Below are positions 34,167 through 42,707 of a stretch of DNA of 64,000 nt, piece by piece (the first letter of the stretch is position 1; every line of letters begins with the position of its first letter). The DNA lies in contig NZ_NGFO01000007.1 in NCBI RefSeq assembly GCF_002149015.1, positions 124,001 to 188,000 of the forward strand, in the 5' to 3' direction. The stretch comes from Gordonia lacunae. Its GTDB lineage: Bacteria; Actinomycetota; Actinomycetes; Mycobacteriales; Mycobacteriaceae. Below the pieces are notes generated by a model. That model ran no database searches. It saw nothing but the letters and a program-made list of their open reading frames with translations, and had not been told where the DNA came from. The translations under genes and the position numbers were made by a program.

Positions 34167-35336
34167 ATGAAAAAGCGTCTGGTGGTCTGTTGCGACGGCA
34201 CATGGAAGTCGTCGAAGGATCCGCGAATTTCGAATGTCGAGAAGATCGCCCGAGCCGTCACCACCGACGCCGACGACGGCGCGGTGCAACTGGTCCACTA
34301 CGTGAACGGCGTGGGGACCGGCTCCGGCTGGTCGGACCGCCTCATCGGCGGGGCGTTCGGGCGAGGACTCGACGCCAACCTGATCGACGCATACCGTTTC
34401 CTCGCCCTGAACCATGAGCCCGGTGATGAGATCTTCGTCTTCGGATTCAGCCGCGGCGCATACACCGCGCGGAGTCTCGCCGGAATGATCTGGCACATCG
34501 GCCTGGTCACGCCGCTCGAGCTGGCCCGCCATCCGATGGAGAACCTGTTCGAGACGGTCCTGCGGTGTTACCGGATGAAGCCGACGGACCGGCCGGCGCA
34601 CACTCCGGGTACCCAGGTTCCGGTCAAGTTCATCGGGGTCTTCGACACCGTCGGTGCGCTGGGAGTCCCCGGCATCACCCGCGTCAAGCACAAGTTCCAC
34701 GATGTGACGCTCGGCAAGAACGTCTCGATCGCTCGGCAGGCTCTTGCCATCGACGAACGGCGCCTCACGTTCGACCCCTGCGTGTGGGAGGTCAAGAAAG
34801 AGGACGAAGGCAAGATCGATGTCAAGCAGGTGTGGTTCGAGGGCGTTCACTCCGACATCGGCGGTGGTCTGGCGATCGCCGAACCCTCGGAGCTGAGTCT
34901 CTCCTGGATGGTGCGCGAGGCGGCGCTCGCCGGCTTGCAGTTCTCGTACGACCGCTTCACCCCGATCCGCTACCCCATCGACCTGTCGGACCGGAAGTAC
35001 GCCACGAACAAGTCGATGAACGCCGCGTACGGCATCGTCAATGCCTTCAAGATCGCGTTCGGATCGCTCCGTGTGCGCGGCACGACCGTTCGTCACCGCG
35101 GGCAGTCGCGACGGCTCGAGGTGGAGAACGACAAGGCGACCCCGTTACTCATCGCCGCGCCCGCTCTGAGCCGGTGGAGCGACGACGTCGGGTCTCGAAA
35201 GGCGAGGGCGAAGAACATCGGCGAGTGGACAACACTCGTCGACCGGTCGACGGTGAAACTGCCGAACCGCGTGATCGAAATCCCTCCGCTCGAAGCGCCG
35301 GTCACCGCTCCGTCGCCGCTCACGACCCGGCAGTGA
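34167..35336 (+). CDS. DUF2235 alpha/beta-hydrolase-like protein
   Basis: 389 residues. The N-terminus, with RLVVCCDGTWKSS, is the DUF2235 hallmark. The nucleophile elbow is F-G-F-S-R-G-A-Y-T-A-R-S (Ser near residue 100), with Asp in GVFDTVGALGVPG and His in EGVHSDIGGG completing a triad. Relatives include Tle1 phospholipase effectors, but this one has no visible secretion module or immunity gene, so a housekeeping esterase/phospholipase is as likely. GGAGGG lies about 9 bp before ATG 34167. Converges with the VOC gene. Confidence 0.88.
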   Translation: MKKRLVVCCDGTWKSSKDPRISNVEKIARAVTTDADDGAVQLVHYVNGVGTGSGWSDRLIGGAFGRGLDANLIDAYRFLALNHEPGDEIFVFGFSRGAYTARSLAGMIWHIGLVTPLELARHPMENLFETVLRCYRMKPTDRPAHTPGTQVPVKFIGVFDTVGALGVPGITRVKHKFHDVTLGKNVSIARQALAIDERRLTFDPCVWEVKKEDEGKIDVKQVWFEGVHSDIGGGLAIAEPSELSLSWMVREAALAGLQFSYDRFTPIRYPIDLSDRKYATNKSMNAAYGIVNAFKIAFGSLRVRGTTVRHRGQSRRLEVENDKATPLLIAAPALSRWSDDVGSRKARAKNIGEWTTLVDRSTVKLPNRVIEIPPLEAPVTAPSPLTTRQ

Positions 35337-35741
35337 TCACTGCGACGCAGCGTCTTTCACCGCTGCGATCTGGATCAGGTTGCCACACGTGTCGTCGAAC
35401 ACCGCGACCACGGCGGTGCCGACGTCGGTGGGCTCTTGCGTGAACTCAACGCCGAGTCCGCGCAACCGCTCGTACTCCGCCTGGACGTCGTCGACACCGA
35501 ACTGCGCCAACGGGATCCCGTCTTCGATGAGCGCGTCCCGGTAGGGCTTGACCGCGGGATGCCCGGCCGGTTCGAGGAGCAACTCGGTTCCCTCCGGCTC
35601 CTCCGGCGAGACGACGGTGAGCCACCACGTGTTCTCCCCCAGCGGGATGTCGTGTCCCGTGACGAAACCGAGTGTCTCCGTGTAGAACTGATGCGCCTTG
35701 CGCTGGTCGTCGACGAAGACGGACATCATGTTGAGCTTCAT
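35337..35741 (-). CDS. VOC family (glyoxalase/bleomycin-resistance fold) protein
   Basis: 134 residues with two beta-alpha-beta-beta-beta modules. It has SVFVDDQRKAHQFYTETLGF, W-W-L-T-V-V, a central ELLLEP strand (Glu ligand) and VAVFDDTCGNLIQI. Metal-dependent lyase, dioxygenase or binding protein; substrate unknown. Its ATG overlaps the stop of the ArsR gene (ATGA), so the two are a coupled pair and the regulator probably controls it. Confidence 0.88.
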   Translation of the reverse strand: MKLNMMSVFVDDQRKAHQFYTETLGFVTGHDIPLGENTWWLTVVSPEEPEGTELLLEPAGHPAVKPYRDALIEDGIPLAQFGVDDVQAEYERLRGLGVEFTQEPTDVGTAVVAVFDDTCGNLIQIAAVKDAASQ

Positions 35742-36022
35742 GGCGGGCCCTTCCGTGGATGAAGCCACCGTTCGGTGATCTCGCCGAGCGGTGCGGGGTC
35801 GAAGTAGTGGAATTTGGAGCGTCCACGCTTGTCGGTGTGGACGAGGCCGGCCGACTCCAGGACACCCAGATGCTGCGAGATCGCCTGTCGGCTCAGGTTC
35901 AACCCACGCCGAGACGTGAGACGACCGCAGATCTCGAACAACGTCTGACCGTCCCGCTCGACCAGCTCGTCGAGGATTGCCCGCCTCGTCGAGTCATCGA
36001 GCGCATGGAACACATCGGCCAC
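35738..36022 (-). CDS. ArsR/SmtB-type winged-helix repressor
   Basis: 94 residues. FHALDDSTRRAILDELVE opens the domain and L-S-R-Q-A-I-S-Q-H-L-G-V-L-E-S-A-G-L is the recognition helix, followed by the wing DKRGRSKFHYFDP. There are no metal-binding Cys pairs in the recognition helix, so it belongs to the non-metal PhlF/YdfF-like group. GTG 36022 is chosen because a promoter ends only a few bases upstream, giving a nearly leaderless mRNA. An ATG at 36052 lies inside that promoter. Confidence 0.85.
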   Translation of the reverse strand: MADVFHALDDSTRRAILDELVERDGQTLFEICGRLTSRRGLNLSRQAISQHLGVLESAGLVHTDKRGRSKFHYFDPAPLGEITERWLHPRKGPP

Positions 36023-36027
36023 ACCTG

Positions 36028-36057
36028 ACAATAGGCAAGTGACCACTTGCATGTCAA
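36028..36057 (-). promoter_or_regulatory. Promoter of arsR-VOC operon with operator between -35 and -10
   Basis: On the minus strand TTGACA (36057-36052) and TATTGT (36033-36028) are 18 bp apart. The spacer holds CAAGTG-GT-CACTTG, a perfect 6-bp inverted repeat (36036-36049). The -10 ends 6 bp before the GTG at 36022, so transcription should start at or next to the start codon. A repressor bound to the spacer dyad would block RNA polymerase. Confidence 0.75.
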
Positions 36058-36131
36058 CGGCTGCCGCCGCGCTCGCCATTGCTCCCCGAGCCGGAAGAGT
36101 GACCCCCACCGCTCCCTGCGGTGTCCACCCC

Positions 36132-36264
36132 TTGCTCCCTGAGGTGCGAGGAGCGCGAGCGACGAGCCTCGAAGGGCTGGTGAGGCGCCTCGCGATGCCC
36201 TTCGAGGTTCGTCGCTATCGCTCCTCACACCTCAGTATCTGCGGCCTGACGGCCGTCATGGACC
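36132..36264. repeat. Full hairpin repeat element with palindromic flank
   Basis: Left arm TTGCTCCCTGAGGTGCGAGG then GCGACGAGCCTCGAAGGGC; right arm GCCCTTCGAGGTTCGTCGC then CTCCTCACACCTCAGTATCT. The tail 36230-36263 is the inverse of 33441-33471. It lies in the 446-bp interval between the arsR gene start and livF (36023-36468), which contains no gene. Confidence 0.88.
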
Positions 36265-36297
36265 ACGAAAGAACTGCATCGCTGCGGCCCCACTCCT

Positions 36298-36433
36298 GCT
36301 CCCTGAGGTGCGAGCGAAGCGAGCCTCGAAGGGCTCCGAAACGCGTCTCACCAGGCCCTTCGTGGCTCGTCGCTTACGCTCCTCGCACCTCAGGGACCAG
36401 TGGGTTTGTGGTTCTTTCGGATTAGGGAGCAGA
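36298..36433. repeat. Full hairpin repeat element before livF stop
   Basis: Left arm GCTCCCTGAGGTGCGAGCGA then GCGAGCCTCGAAGGGC; right arm GGCCCTTCGTGGCTCGTCGC then CTCCTCGCACCTCAGGGACC. The flank at 36402-36432 (GGGTTTGTGGTTCTTTCGGA and on) is the inverse of 18846-18876. It could act as a transcription terminator for the liv operon, 40 bp downstream of the livF stop, although it lacks a T-run. Confidence 0.88.
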
Positions 36434-36468
36434 GGGGGTGCGGGGCAGGGGACGGCAGCTCCCCGACG

Positions 36469-37191
36469 CTAGTGAGCAGCACTCCCGAGATACGCCTCTT
36501 CGACCCGTCCGATGTCACCCGCGAGGGTGGCCGCGGAGTCGGTGAGCTCGATCTCGCCATGGACGAGGACGACCGCGCGGTCGGCGGTGTCGAGCGCCAG
36601 CCGGACATGCTGTTCGACGAGAACCACCGCGGTGCGATCGTTGTCGGCGACCTCGCGGAGAACGGGAAGGATCGATTCGACGACGATCGGCGCGAGTCCC
36701 ATGCTCAGTTCGTCGATCAGCAGCACCTTCGGCTGCTGCAACAGCGCGCGTCCGATGGCGAGCATCTGCTGCTCTCCCCCGGACAGCTCACCCGCGGCGA
36801 CCTTGAGCCGCGCACGGAGAGAAGGGAAGTGGTCGAGCACCCGGTCGACGGCTTCGGTCCGAGCCGCCCCGCGTCGTCGAATGGCCAGTTGGAGGTTTTG
36901 CCGCGTGGTCAGCTGCTTGAACAGCGACCGGTCGTCGGGCACCAGGACGAGTCCGGCGCGAACCGCTGCGCGTGCATCACCTGCGCGAACCGCCTGGCCG
37001 CCGACGCTGACCTCACCGCCCAGGCTCGGCAGCAGACCGGCGAGCGTCGTGAGCAGTGTTGTCTTTCCGGCCCCGTTCGGTCCGAGCAGTGCGACGATCT
37101 CTCCCGCGTCGACGGACAGATCGAGACCGTGGACGCAGGCTTTGCCGCGCGAGTAGCCGGCGTCCAGGCCGCGGCATTCGAGCACAGTCAC
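36469..37191 (-). CDS. livF: Branched-chain amino acid-type ABC transporter ATPase LivF
   Basis: 240 residues. Walker A is ALLGPNGAGKTTLL, the signature AGELSGGEQQMLAIGRAL, and Walker B VLLIDELSMGLAP; the LivF-typical L-S-M-G-L-A-P replaces the usual D-E-P-T-x-G. Energises uptake by the adjoining importer. Its ATG overlaps the stop of the LivHMG fusion gene (ATGA). Substrate class (amino acids, amides or other small acids) is set by the binding protein at 40050. Confidence 0.9.
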   Translation of the reverse strand: MTVLECRGLDAGYSRGKACVHGLDLSVDAGEIVALLGPNGAGKTTLLTTLAGLLPSLGGEVSVGGQAVRAGDARAAVRAGLVLVPDDRSLFKQLTTRQNLQLAIRRRGAARTEAVDRVLDHFPSLRARLKVAAGELSGGEQQMLAIGRALLQQPKVLLIDELSMGLAPIVVESILPVLREVADNDRTAVVLVEQHVRLALDTADRAVVLVHGEIELTDSAATLAGDIGRVEEAYLGSAAH

Positions 37192-39983
37192 GGTGTCATC
37201 TCCTTGGTCGGCGAATGGGATTCGGAGACAGCACCGTTCAGCGTGGAGGAGTCCTCGGCCTCGTCGGTGCCGGCAACGGCTGACGACGGCGTACCGAGGT
37301 AGGCATTGACGACGGCCGGTGAGCGTCGGATCTCGTCCGGGGTGCCCTCGGCGATGACGGAGCCGAGGTCCAAGACGATGACCCGATCACACAGGCTCAG
37401 AACCAGATCCATGTCGTGATCGACAAGGACCATCGAGACACCGTGCGACCGCGCGGCGCGCAGTCTCTCCCCCAGCCAGCGACTCTCGGTGCTGTCGAGT
37501 CCGGCGGCCGGCTCGTCGAGCAGTGCGACCTCCGGTTGACCGGCGAGCACGCGTGCCACCGCGACGAGCTGCCGCTGCCCCTGCGAGAGATCAGCGGCGA
37601 CAACGTCGCCGAGTTGACTGATCTCCAGCATTCGCAGGACGTCGCGCACGTTCTCGGCCGTGTCGCCCGGTGCGCGACGCGCGGCGATCGCCAGGTTCTC
37701 GGCAACCGACAACTCGCCATAGAGCTCGATGTCCTGGAAAGTTCGGCCGAGCCCAGCGCGGCTGCGTCGATGCGGTGCAAGGCCGTTGAGGGTTGTGCCG
37801 CCGAGAGTGACCGTTCCGTCGGCGCTCGCGAAACCACTGATGGCGTCGATGAGCGTCGTCTTACCGGCGCCGTTGGGTCCGATCAGGCCGACGATCTCGC
37901 CGGAGCGCAGGTCGAAGCCGACGCGATCGACCGCCGTCACCGCGCCGTAGCGCACGGTGACATCGCGAACCGAGAGGAGGATCTTGCCGCTGGTCGACGA
38001 CGGTGCGGGAGTCGTCGGTGCGGTCTGGTCGGCGACCTGCGGCGGTACCGGCGCTCGGTGTCGGCCCGGCAGCGGAATTCTGTGCAGATAGCCGATCACG
38101 CCATCGGGACTGGTGACCACGGTGAGTACCAGCAGGATTCCGCTGATCAACATGTAATAGTCGCCGAAGGAACCGTACTTGTCGGCGGCGAAGTACATCA
38201 CCCCGCCGGGCGCGATGATGCCGGCGAGGATCGCTCCCGAGATCGAGGTCACGCCGGCGATGTAGAACACCGCGAAGAGCCCGATGCCGGCGAAGACGGT
38301 GTAACTGCCTGCCGTGGCGAGCGTCTGCTGGTACGCCAGCAGCGATCCGCCCAGCCCGGCGAGGAACGACGCGATCGCGAAGGCGATGAGTTTGGTTGCG
38401 CCGACGTTGATCCCGGCCGCGGCGGCCGACCGCTCGTTGGCGCGGACGGCCAGCATCGACGCGCCGAGCCCGCTGCGTCGTAGAACTGCGACCCCGTACG
38501 CCACCGCAGTCAACACGACGAGGCACAGGACGCCGAACGCGATGCGCGGATACCCCTCGCCTGCACCGATTCCCAGATCGATGCCGAACAGCGACGGGGA
38601 TTCGACAGGCGCACCCTGCAATCCGCCGTTGAGTGACGGGTTGCGGAACCAGAACGCCTCGCAGAACACGGCGAGCGCAAGGGTCGCGACCATGAGCGGC
38701 AGTCCACGGACCCGAAGCGCGGGCAGACCGACGATCACGCCGATGACCATCGCCACGCAGGCCGCGAGCAGCGGGCCGATCGGGAACGGGACGTTCAGGT
38801 CCTCGGTGAGTCGACTGAGGGCATAGGCGCCGACACCGGCGAGGGTCAGTTGGGCGAGTGACACCTGGCCCGCGTACCCGGTCACGACCACCTGAGACAG
38901 CGCGATGATGGCGTAGATCATCGTCGCGATCACCGCCAGGCGGAGACTGCCGGACGTGGCGACGAGTGCGAGGACAGCGACGACGACACCGACGACCCCG
39001 GGAAGTACCAGGTGATTCGGTCGGGGCGACCGGCCGAGGTCGTTGCGGGTGACCGCGCCACGTCCTGGAAGTGGACGCCCACGGATGAGCAGGAAACCGA
39101 TGATGAGGATGAGCGGGACCGCCTCGGCCACGCCGGCATCGGGCATCCAGTCCCAGGAGGTCTGGAGTTTGGTGGCCTCGGACTGCAGCATGCCGATGAC
39201 TAGTCCGGCGCCCACCGTGATGGAGATGGCGGTGAAATTGCCGACCAGGGCCGCCGCGAGCGCGGGCACGATGAACATGGTGTAGGCCACCGGGTTCAGC
39301 GGGACGATCGGCGCGATGAGGACGCCGCCAAGTCCTGCGGTGGCCGACGAGAGCGCCCAGTTGGCGACCGCGATGCGGTCCGGCGAGAGCCCGGTGACGA
39401 GCGCGCCCTTCTCGGATTCGGCGGCGGCCTCCGTCGCCACACCGAAGCGGGTGTAGCGCAGCACGAGTCCCGCACAGATGGCGAGGCCGACGATGACCAC
39501 GGCGAGCATCAGACGGTCCGTCGGGACGGCGCTGGAGCCGATCGTGAACGTGTCGACCTCGAAGATGGGTCCGACGCTGGGTGCGTTCTCGCCGACCCGG
39601 AGCGCGATGAGCGCCTGGATGACGAGCATGAGACCGATCGCGGCGACAGCCTTGGCCAGGGACGGCGCTGCCCGCATCGGGCGGAACACGAGCAAGTACA
39701 GGATGACACCGAGGATGGCAGCGACGACCACGGAGATGAGCAGTGCGGCAGCGACTCCGAGGTCAGAACCGAGCGGGATGGTCGACGGGAAGCCGGGTAT
39801 CGGGTTGAGGAGTTCCCCCTGGCGCAGGAAGGCGTACGTGTAGGCCGCGTACAGCGCCACCGCTCCGGTGGCGAAGTTGACGACACCGGAACTCTTGAAC
39901 GTCATCACCAGGGCCAGGCCGAGGGCGGCGAACACGGCACCGTTGCCGAGGCCGAGGACCAGGAACGCGAGATGGTCGGTCAT
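37188..39983 (-). CDS. Fused LivH-LivM-LivG permease/ATPase of a branched-chain-type ABC importer
   Basis: 931 residues in one open frame. Residues ~1-300 are LivH (opening LVLGLGNGAVFAALGLALVM, with S-G-V-V-N-F-A-T-G). Residues ~330-630 are LivM (Q-V-V-V-T-G-Y-A-G-Q-V-S-L-A-Q, N-E-R-S-A-A-A-A-G-I-N). Residues ~670-905 are LivG with Walker A LIGPNGAGKTTLIDAI (about 700), signature DLSQGQRQLVAVAR (about 800) and Walker B VALLDEPAAGLDS. These are normally three genes, so both transmembrane subunits and one ATPase are tethered. A Pro/Thr-rich linker precedes the ATPase. Sixty-six bp downstream of the binding-protein gene. Confidence 0.9.
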   Translation of the reverse strand: MTDHLAFLVLGLGNGAVFAALGLALVMTFKSSGVVNFATGAVALYAAYTYAFLRQGELLNPIPGFPSTIPLGSDLGVAAALLISVVVAAILGVILYLLVFRPMRAAPSLAKAVAAIGLMLVIQALIALRVGENAPSVGPIFEVDTFTIGSSAVPTDRLMLAVVIVGLAICAGLVLRYTRFGVATEAAAESEKGALVTGLSPDRIAVANWALSSATAGLGGVLIAPIVPLNPVAYTMFIVPALAAALVGNFTAISITVGAGLVIGMLQSEATKLQTSWDWMPDAGVAEAVPLILIIGFLLIRGRPLPGRGAVTRNDLGRSPRPNHLVLPGVVGVVVAVLALVATSGSLRLAVIATMIYAIIALSQVVVTGYAGQVSLAQLTLAGVGAYALSRLTEDLNVPFPIGPLLAACVAMVIGVIVGLPALRVRGLPLMVATLALAVFCEAFWFRNPSLNGGLQGAPVESPSLFGIDLGIGAGEGYPRIAFGVLCLVVLTAVAYGVAVLRRSGLGASMLAVRANERSAAAAGINVGATKLIAFAIASFLAGLGGSLLAYQQTLATAGSYTVFAGIGLFAVFYIAGVTSISGAILAGIIAPGGVMYFAADKYGSFGDYYMLISGILLVLTVVTSPDGVIGYLHRIPLPGRHRAPVPPQVADQTAPTTPAPSSTSGKILLSVRDVTVRYGAVTAVDRVGFDLRSGEIVGLIGPNGAGKTTLIDAISGFASADGTVTLGGTTLNGLAPHRRSRAGLGRTFQDIELYGELSVAENLAIAARRAPGDTAENVRDVLRMLEISQLGDVVAADLSQGQRQLVAVARVLAGQPEVALLDEPAAGLDSTESRWLGERLRAARSHGVSMVLVDHDMDLVLSLCDRVIVLDLGSVIAEGTPDEIRRSPAVVNAYLGTPSSAVAGTDEAEDSSTLNGAVSESHSPTKEMTP

Positions 39984-40049
39984 GGAACTCCCACTGAGAA
40001 GTGCGGGGATCGGGGGTCGCGCGGACGCGACCCCCGATCTGCAGAGGAA

Positions 40050-41285
40050 CTAGTTGTTGGTGACGACGGTGTTCTCGAGCTTGGCGTCGGCGGTCACGTC
40101 ACTGACCAGGATCGCCTTGCTGCACAGCGACGTCAGCGGCGGGAAGGCCTTGCCGTCGCAGGTGAAGGTGATGCCGGGTGCGGCCGGAAGCGGGACGTTC
40201 TTCGCCTGCGACAGTGCGGTGGTGAACGTCTGGGCGCTGACGGTGCCCTCGAGCCCGGTCAGTTCGCCGAGAGCGGTCATGACCTGGTACCCGATGTAGG
40301 CGAGGCCCGCCGGGTCGGTGTCAGGCGCGTATTGCGCCATCACGCTGCGGTATTGGGTGACGCTCGGGTCGTCGGAGCTGAGGTTGACGGTGGTGAACGC
40401 CTTGGCGCCGGAGACCGCCTCGTTGCCGACGGCGTCCAGGACGGGCTTATCGAGGCAGCTGGCGATCAGGTACTTCGAGGCGTCCGGTGCGACGGTCTGC
40501 AGCGTCTTGAGGACCGAGATGCACTGGCGGGTGTCGCCGAGGATGCTGACCGCATCCGGGTTGTCGGCGAGACCGGCGGTGATCTGCGGCGTCAGGTCCG
40601 CGGCGCCGACCGGCACGGTGACGACGTTGAGAGCCACGCCGGCACGCTGGAACATCGGATCGCCGAGTGCTTTCACCGACGCGGCCGCGTCACCGGAATC
40701 ACCGATGATCAGGGTGACCTTCTTGAGTCCGTCCTTGGCCGCGGTCGCGGCCTGTCCCGCGAGGACGGCGACGATCCCGCCGGACAGCATGAACGAGCCA
40801 GGGGTCGCCATCTCGGCCTGTGACACCGGAGCTTGGGCGACGAACGGGATCTTGGCGCCGGCGATGATCGGCAGCATGACCGCACCCTGCGCGCCCAGCG
40901 GCGAGACAACGACCGAAACCTGCTGCTCCACCATCTGATTCGCGCACTTGGTGGCCGACGCAGGCTCTTCTTGCTGCTTGCACACCACCAGTTCGATCTG
41001 GTGACCGCCGATGCCGCCACCGTTGTTGTTCAGGTATTCGACCGCGGCTTCGCTGCCCTCCCGCACCATCGGCGTCGTCACCGCGCCGCCCTCGGGGACG
41101 ATCAGGCCGACCTTGACCGGGTCGCCCGTGGCCGGATTGCTGGGGAGCTGGCTGGTCTCGCCGGCGGTCGAGCTCTCCGAACTGTCGTCGGCGCAGGCCG
41201 TCAGCGCTCCGAGCGCGAGCACCCCGGAACAGCCGATCACCGTCGCGGTCCGAAGCACACGCCTGAGTGCACTGGGTGATTTCAT
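40050..41285 (-). CDS. ABC transporter substrate-binding lipoprotein (LivJ/periplasmic-binding-protein type 1)
   Basis: 411 residues. Signal sequence with lipobox L-G-A-L-T-A-C (Cys about residue 32) followed by an Asp/Ser/Glu-rich spacer, so it is lipid-anchored outside the membrane. The mature part starts VKVGLIVPEGGAVTTPMV, and has EYLNNNGGGIGGHQIELVV and V-S-P-L-G-A-Q-G, typical of type 1 branched-chain-like binding proteins. Four later cysteines could form disulfides. First gene of the operon with the LivHMG fusion and livF; GAAGGGG precedes ATG 41285. Confidence 0.9.
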   Translation of the reverse strand: MKSPSALRRVLRTATVIGCSGVLALGALTACADDSSESSTAGETSQLPSNPATGDPVKVGLIVPEGGAVTTPMVREGSEAAVEYLNNNGGGIGGHQIELVVCKQQEEPASATKCANQMVEQQVSVVVSPLGAQGAVMLPIIAGAKIPFVAQAPVSQAEMATPGSFMLSGGIVAVLAGQAATAAKDGLKKVTLIIGDSGDAAASVKALGDPMFQRAGVALNVVTVPVGAADLTPQITAGLADNPDAVSILGDTRQCISVLKTLQTVAPDASKYLIASCLDKPVLDAVGNEAVSGAKAFTTVNLSSDDPSVTQYRSVMAQYAPDTDPAGLAYIGYQVMTALGELTGLEGTVSAQTFTTALSQAKNVPLPAAPGITFTCDGKAFPPLTSLCSKAILVSDVTADAKLENTVVTNN

Positions 41286-41642
41286 GCGATCCCCTTCGAT
41301 CGTGATTCGACAAACCGCCGCCCCGCTGTGGAGACGGACGAAATGTCGGATTTGATGACTCGGTGGCGACTGTAACCGGCGGCTCGTCGCCACTGAATGG
41401 TTTCGAAATAATTTGTCCTGCAATGAGTCTCGGCACTCCAGGCGATCGACGCCCACGGCAGCATCAACCGTCGGTCCGGCGCCGGAAGACCCCCCGCGGT
41501 CGACTCGCGTGGCCTCGTCGACGTGCTGCCGACGAACTCACACTGGACTCAGAGGCAAAAGTTAGACGACCATCCAAACTTTGGTGGCGGAATGCAAGAA
41601 TTGGTCGGTCGGGGTCGCCCCGCCCGCACGGAAGGCACCACA
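41286..41642. other. Divergent regulatory gap between the liv operon and the tetR gene
   Basis: 357 bp with no gene. It holds an inverted repeat AAAGTT (41558-41563) ... AACTTT (41577-41582) with 13 bp between, and a small CCAAA-C-TTTGG palindrome at 41574-41584. These lie just before the TetR reading frame and could be its operator. An AT-rich patch at about 41401-41430 (TTTCGAAATAATTTG) is a plausible liv promoter area, though no clear -35/-10 pair can be assigned. Confidence 0.45.
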
Positions 41643-42248
41643 TTGACCGAAGCTCCGGCCCTCGGCCGCCGGGAACGCAACAAGCAGCAGACGCGTGAGC
41701 GCCTGCTGATCGCTGCGCGCGAACTCCTCGCCTCCGAGGGAAGCGCTGCAACGGTGGAGATGATCGCCGAGCGTGCCGAGGTGTCACGGGCGACGTTCTT
41801 CAACTACTTCCCGAGCAAGGACGATCTGCTCACCGAGCTGTACGGGCAGCTGATGGGTACGTTCTCGCATGTCGTCGATGCCATGCTCGGCAAGCCACTC
41901 AGTACGTATGAGCGCGTGGTGGGTGTGTTCGTCGATTTCGCGCGGTCGTCGGTCGCCGACCCGGACTACATGCGGACGGTGACGAGCGAGATCGAACGGA
42001 TCTCGTCGATGTCCGGGACACTCGGCGAACGCAGCCATGTGTTCACCTCGGAGGTACTGCGGCTCATCGAGCGCGGCGTCGAACAGCAGGACGTGCGGAC
42101 CGATCATCCGCCGGAGTTTCTCGCCCAGATGGTGGCGGCCATCTATGTGTCGAGCATGCGGTACTGGCAGATCGACCCCGGCTTCGAGGTGAGCGAGAGC
42201 TTCGAGCGCGCCGGCCGGTACGCCGCGGAGTCGCTGCTGCCGCGGTAG
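41643..42248 (+). CDS. TetR family transcriptional regulator
   Basis: 201 residues. N-terminal HTH: L-L-A-S-E-G-S-A-A-T-V-E-M-I-A-E-R-A-E-V-S then R-A-T-F-F-N-Y-F-P-S-K-D-D-L-L, the standard TetR pattern. The C-terminal helical domain (with R-V-V-G-V-F-V-D-F-A) binds an unknown ligand. TTG 41643 has GGAAGG at good distance, and G/C-rich codon use begins there; ATG 41592 in frame would add 17 residues with unusual codons. Divergent from the liv operon, its probable target. Confidence 0.85.
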   Translation: MTEAPALGRRERNKQQTRERLLIAARELLASEGSAATVEMIAERAEVSRATFFNYFPSKDDLLTELYGQLMGTFSHVVDAMLGKPLSTYERVVGVFVDFARSSVADPDYMRTVTSEIERISSMSGTLGERSHVFTSEVLRLIERGVEQQDVRTDHPPEFLAQMVAAIYVSSMRYWQIDPGFEVSESFERAGRYAAESLLPR

Positions 42249-42255
42249 GCGCCGG

Positions 42256-42540
42256 TCAATCGTCGGGGCGGGCGACGTCGGCCTCCCACCGTTCGCGGCG
42301 TTCGTCGTCGGTCTGCTCCCACCACGGGGTGCCGCGTTCTCCCAGGGCGATCTTCGCCGCCTGGACGCCCTGACGTGACTCGGGTGCGCCCTTCGACCGT
42401 TTCACGGCCCGACGCCACGCCATGAGGATCGACTGCAGTTCGGACCGGCGCTCGTCCGGGATCAGCGGATCCGTCGCCCGCCACTTCCGGCCGTTGACGA
42501 CGATGTGGTGGCCGTCGGGGGTGTGCTCGGGCTCCGGCAT
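42256..42540 (-). CDS. Conserved hypothetical protein (small, basic)
   Basis: 94 residues: DGHHIVVNGRKWRATDPLIP near the N-terminus, then a helical Arg/Lys-rich centre (ILMAWRRAVKRSKGAPE) and ALGERGTPWWEQTDDERRER at the end. This pattern recurs in many actinobacterial genomes without a known role. ATG 42540 begins the conserved part. It converges with the tetR gene, 7 bp apart. Confidence 0.72.
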   Translation of the reverse strand: MPEPEHTPDGHHIVVNGRKWRATDPLIPDERRSELQSILMAWRRAVKRSKGAPESRQGVQAAKIALGERGTPWWEQTDDERRERWEADVARPDD

Positions 42541-42707
42541 GGTTTCCACGGTGCCATGCCGTTTGGGCGCCCCGTGTGACCGGGATCTCGTTGGGCGGCT
42601 CACCTGCGGTGTCGCGGGGGTCCGGACCGGCCTCTCAGGGTCTGCTTAAGTCTCACGAGGTAACTTCGCCGTGTCCTTGCCGATACCGAACTGTTACCCA
42701 ATCTGAG

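Noticed and set aside
34167-35336. DUF2235 protein as a type VI lipase effector (Tle1)
   Set aside because: No T6SS genes, VgrG/PAAR or immunity gene nearby; the fold alone does not indicate an effector.
42604-42707. c-di-AMP (ydaO-type) riboswitch before the M23 peptidase gene
   Set aside because: The leader is only about 100 bp and I could not match the conserved helices; only GGTAAC/GTTACC sites are visible.
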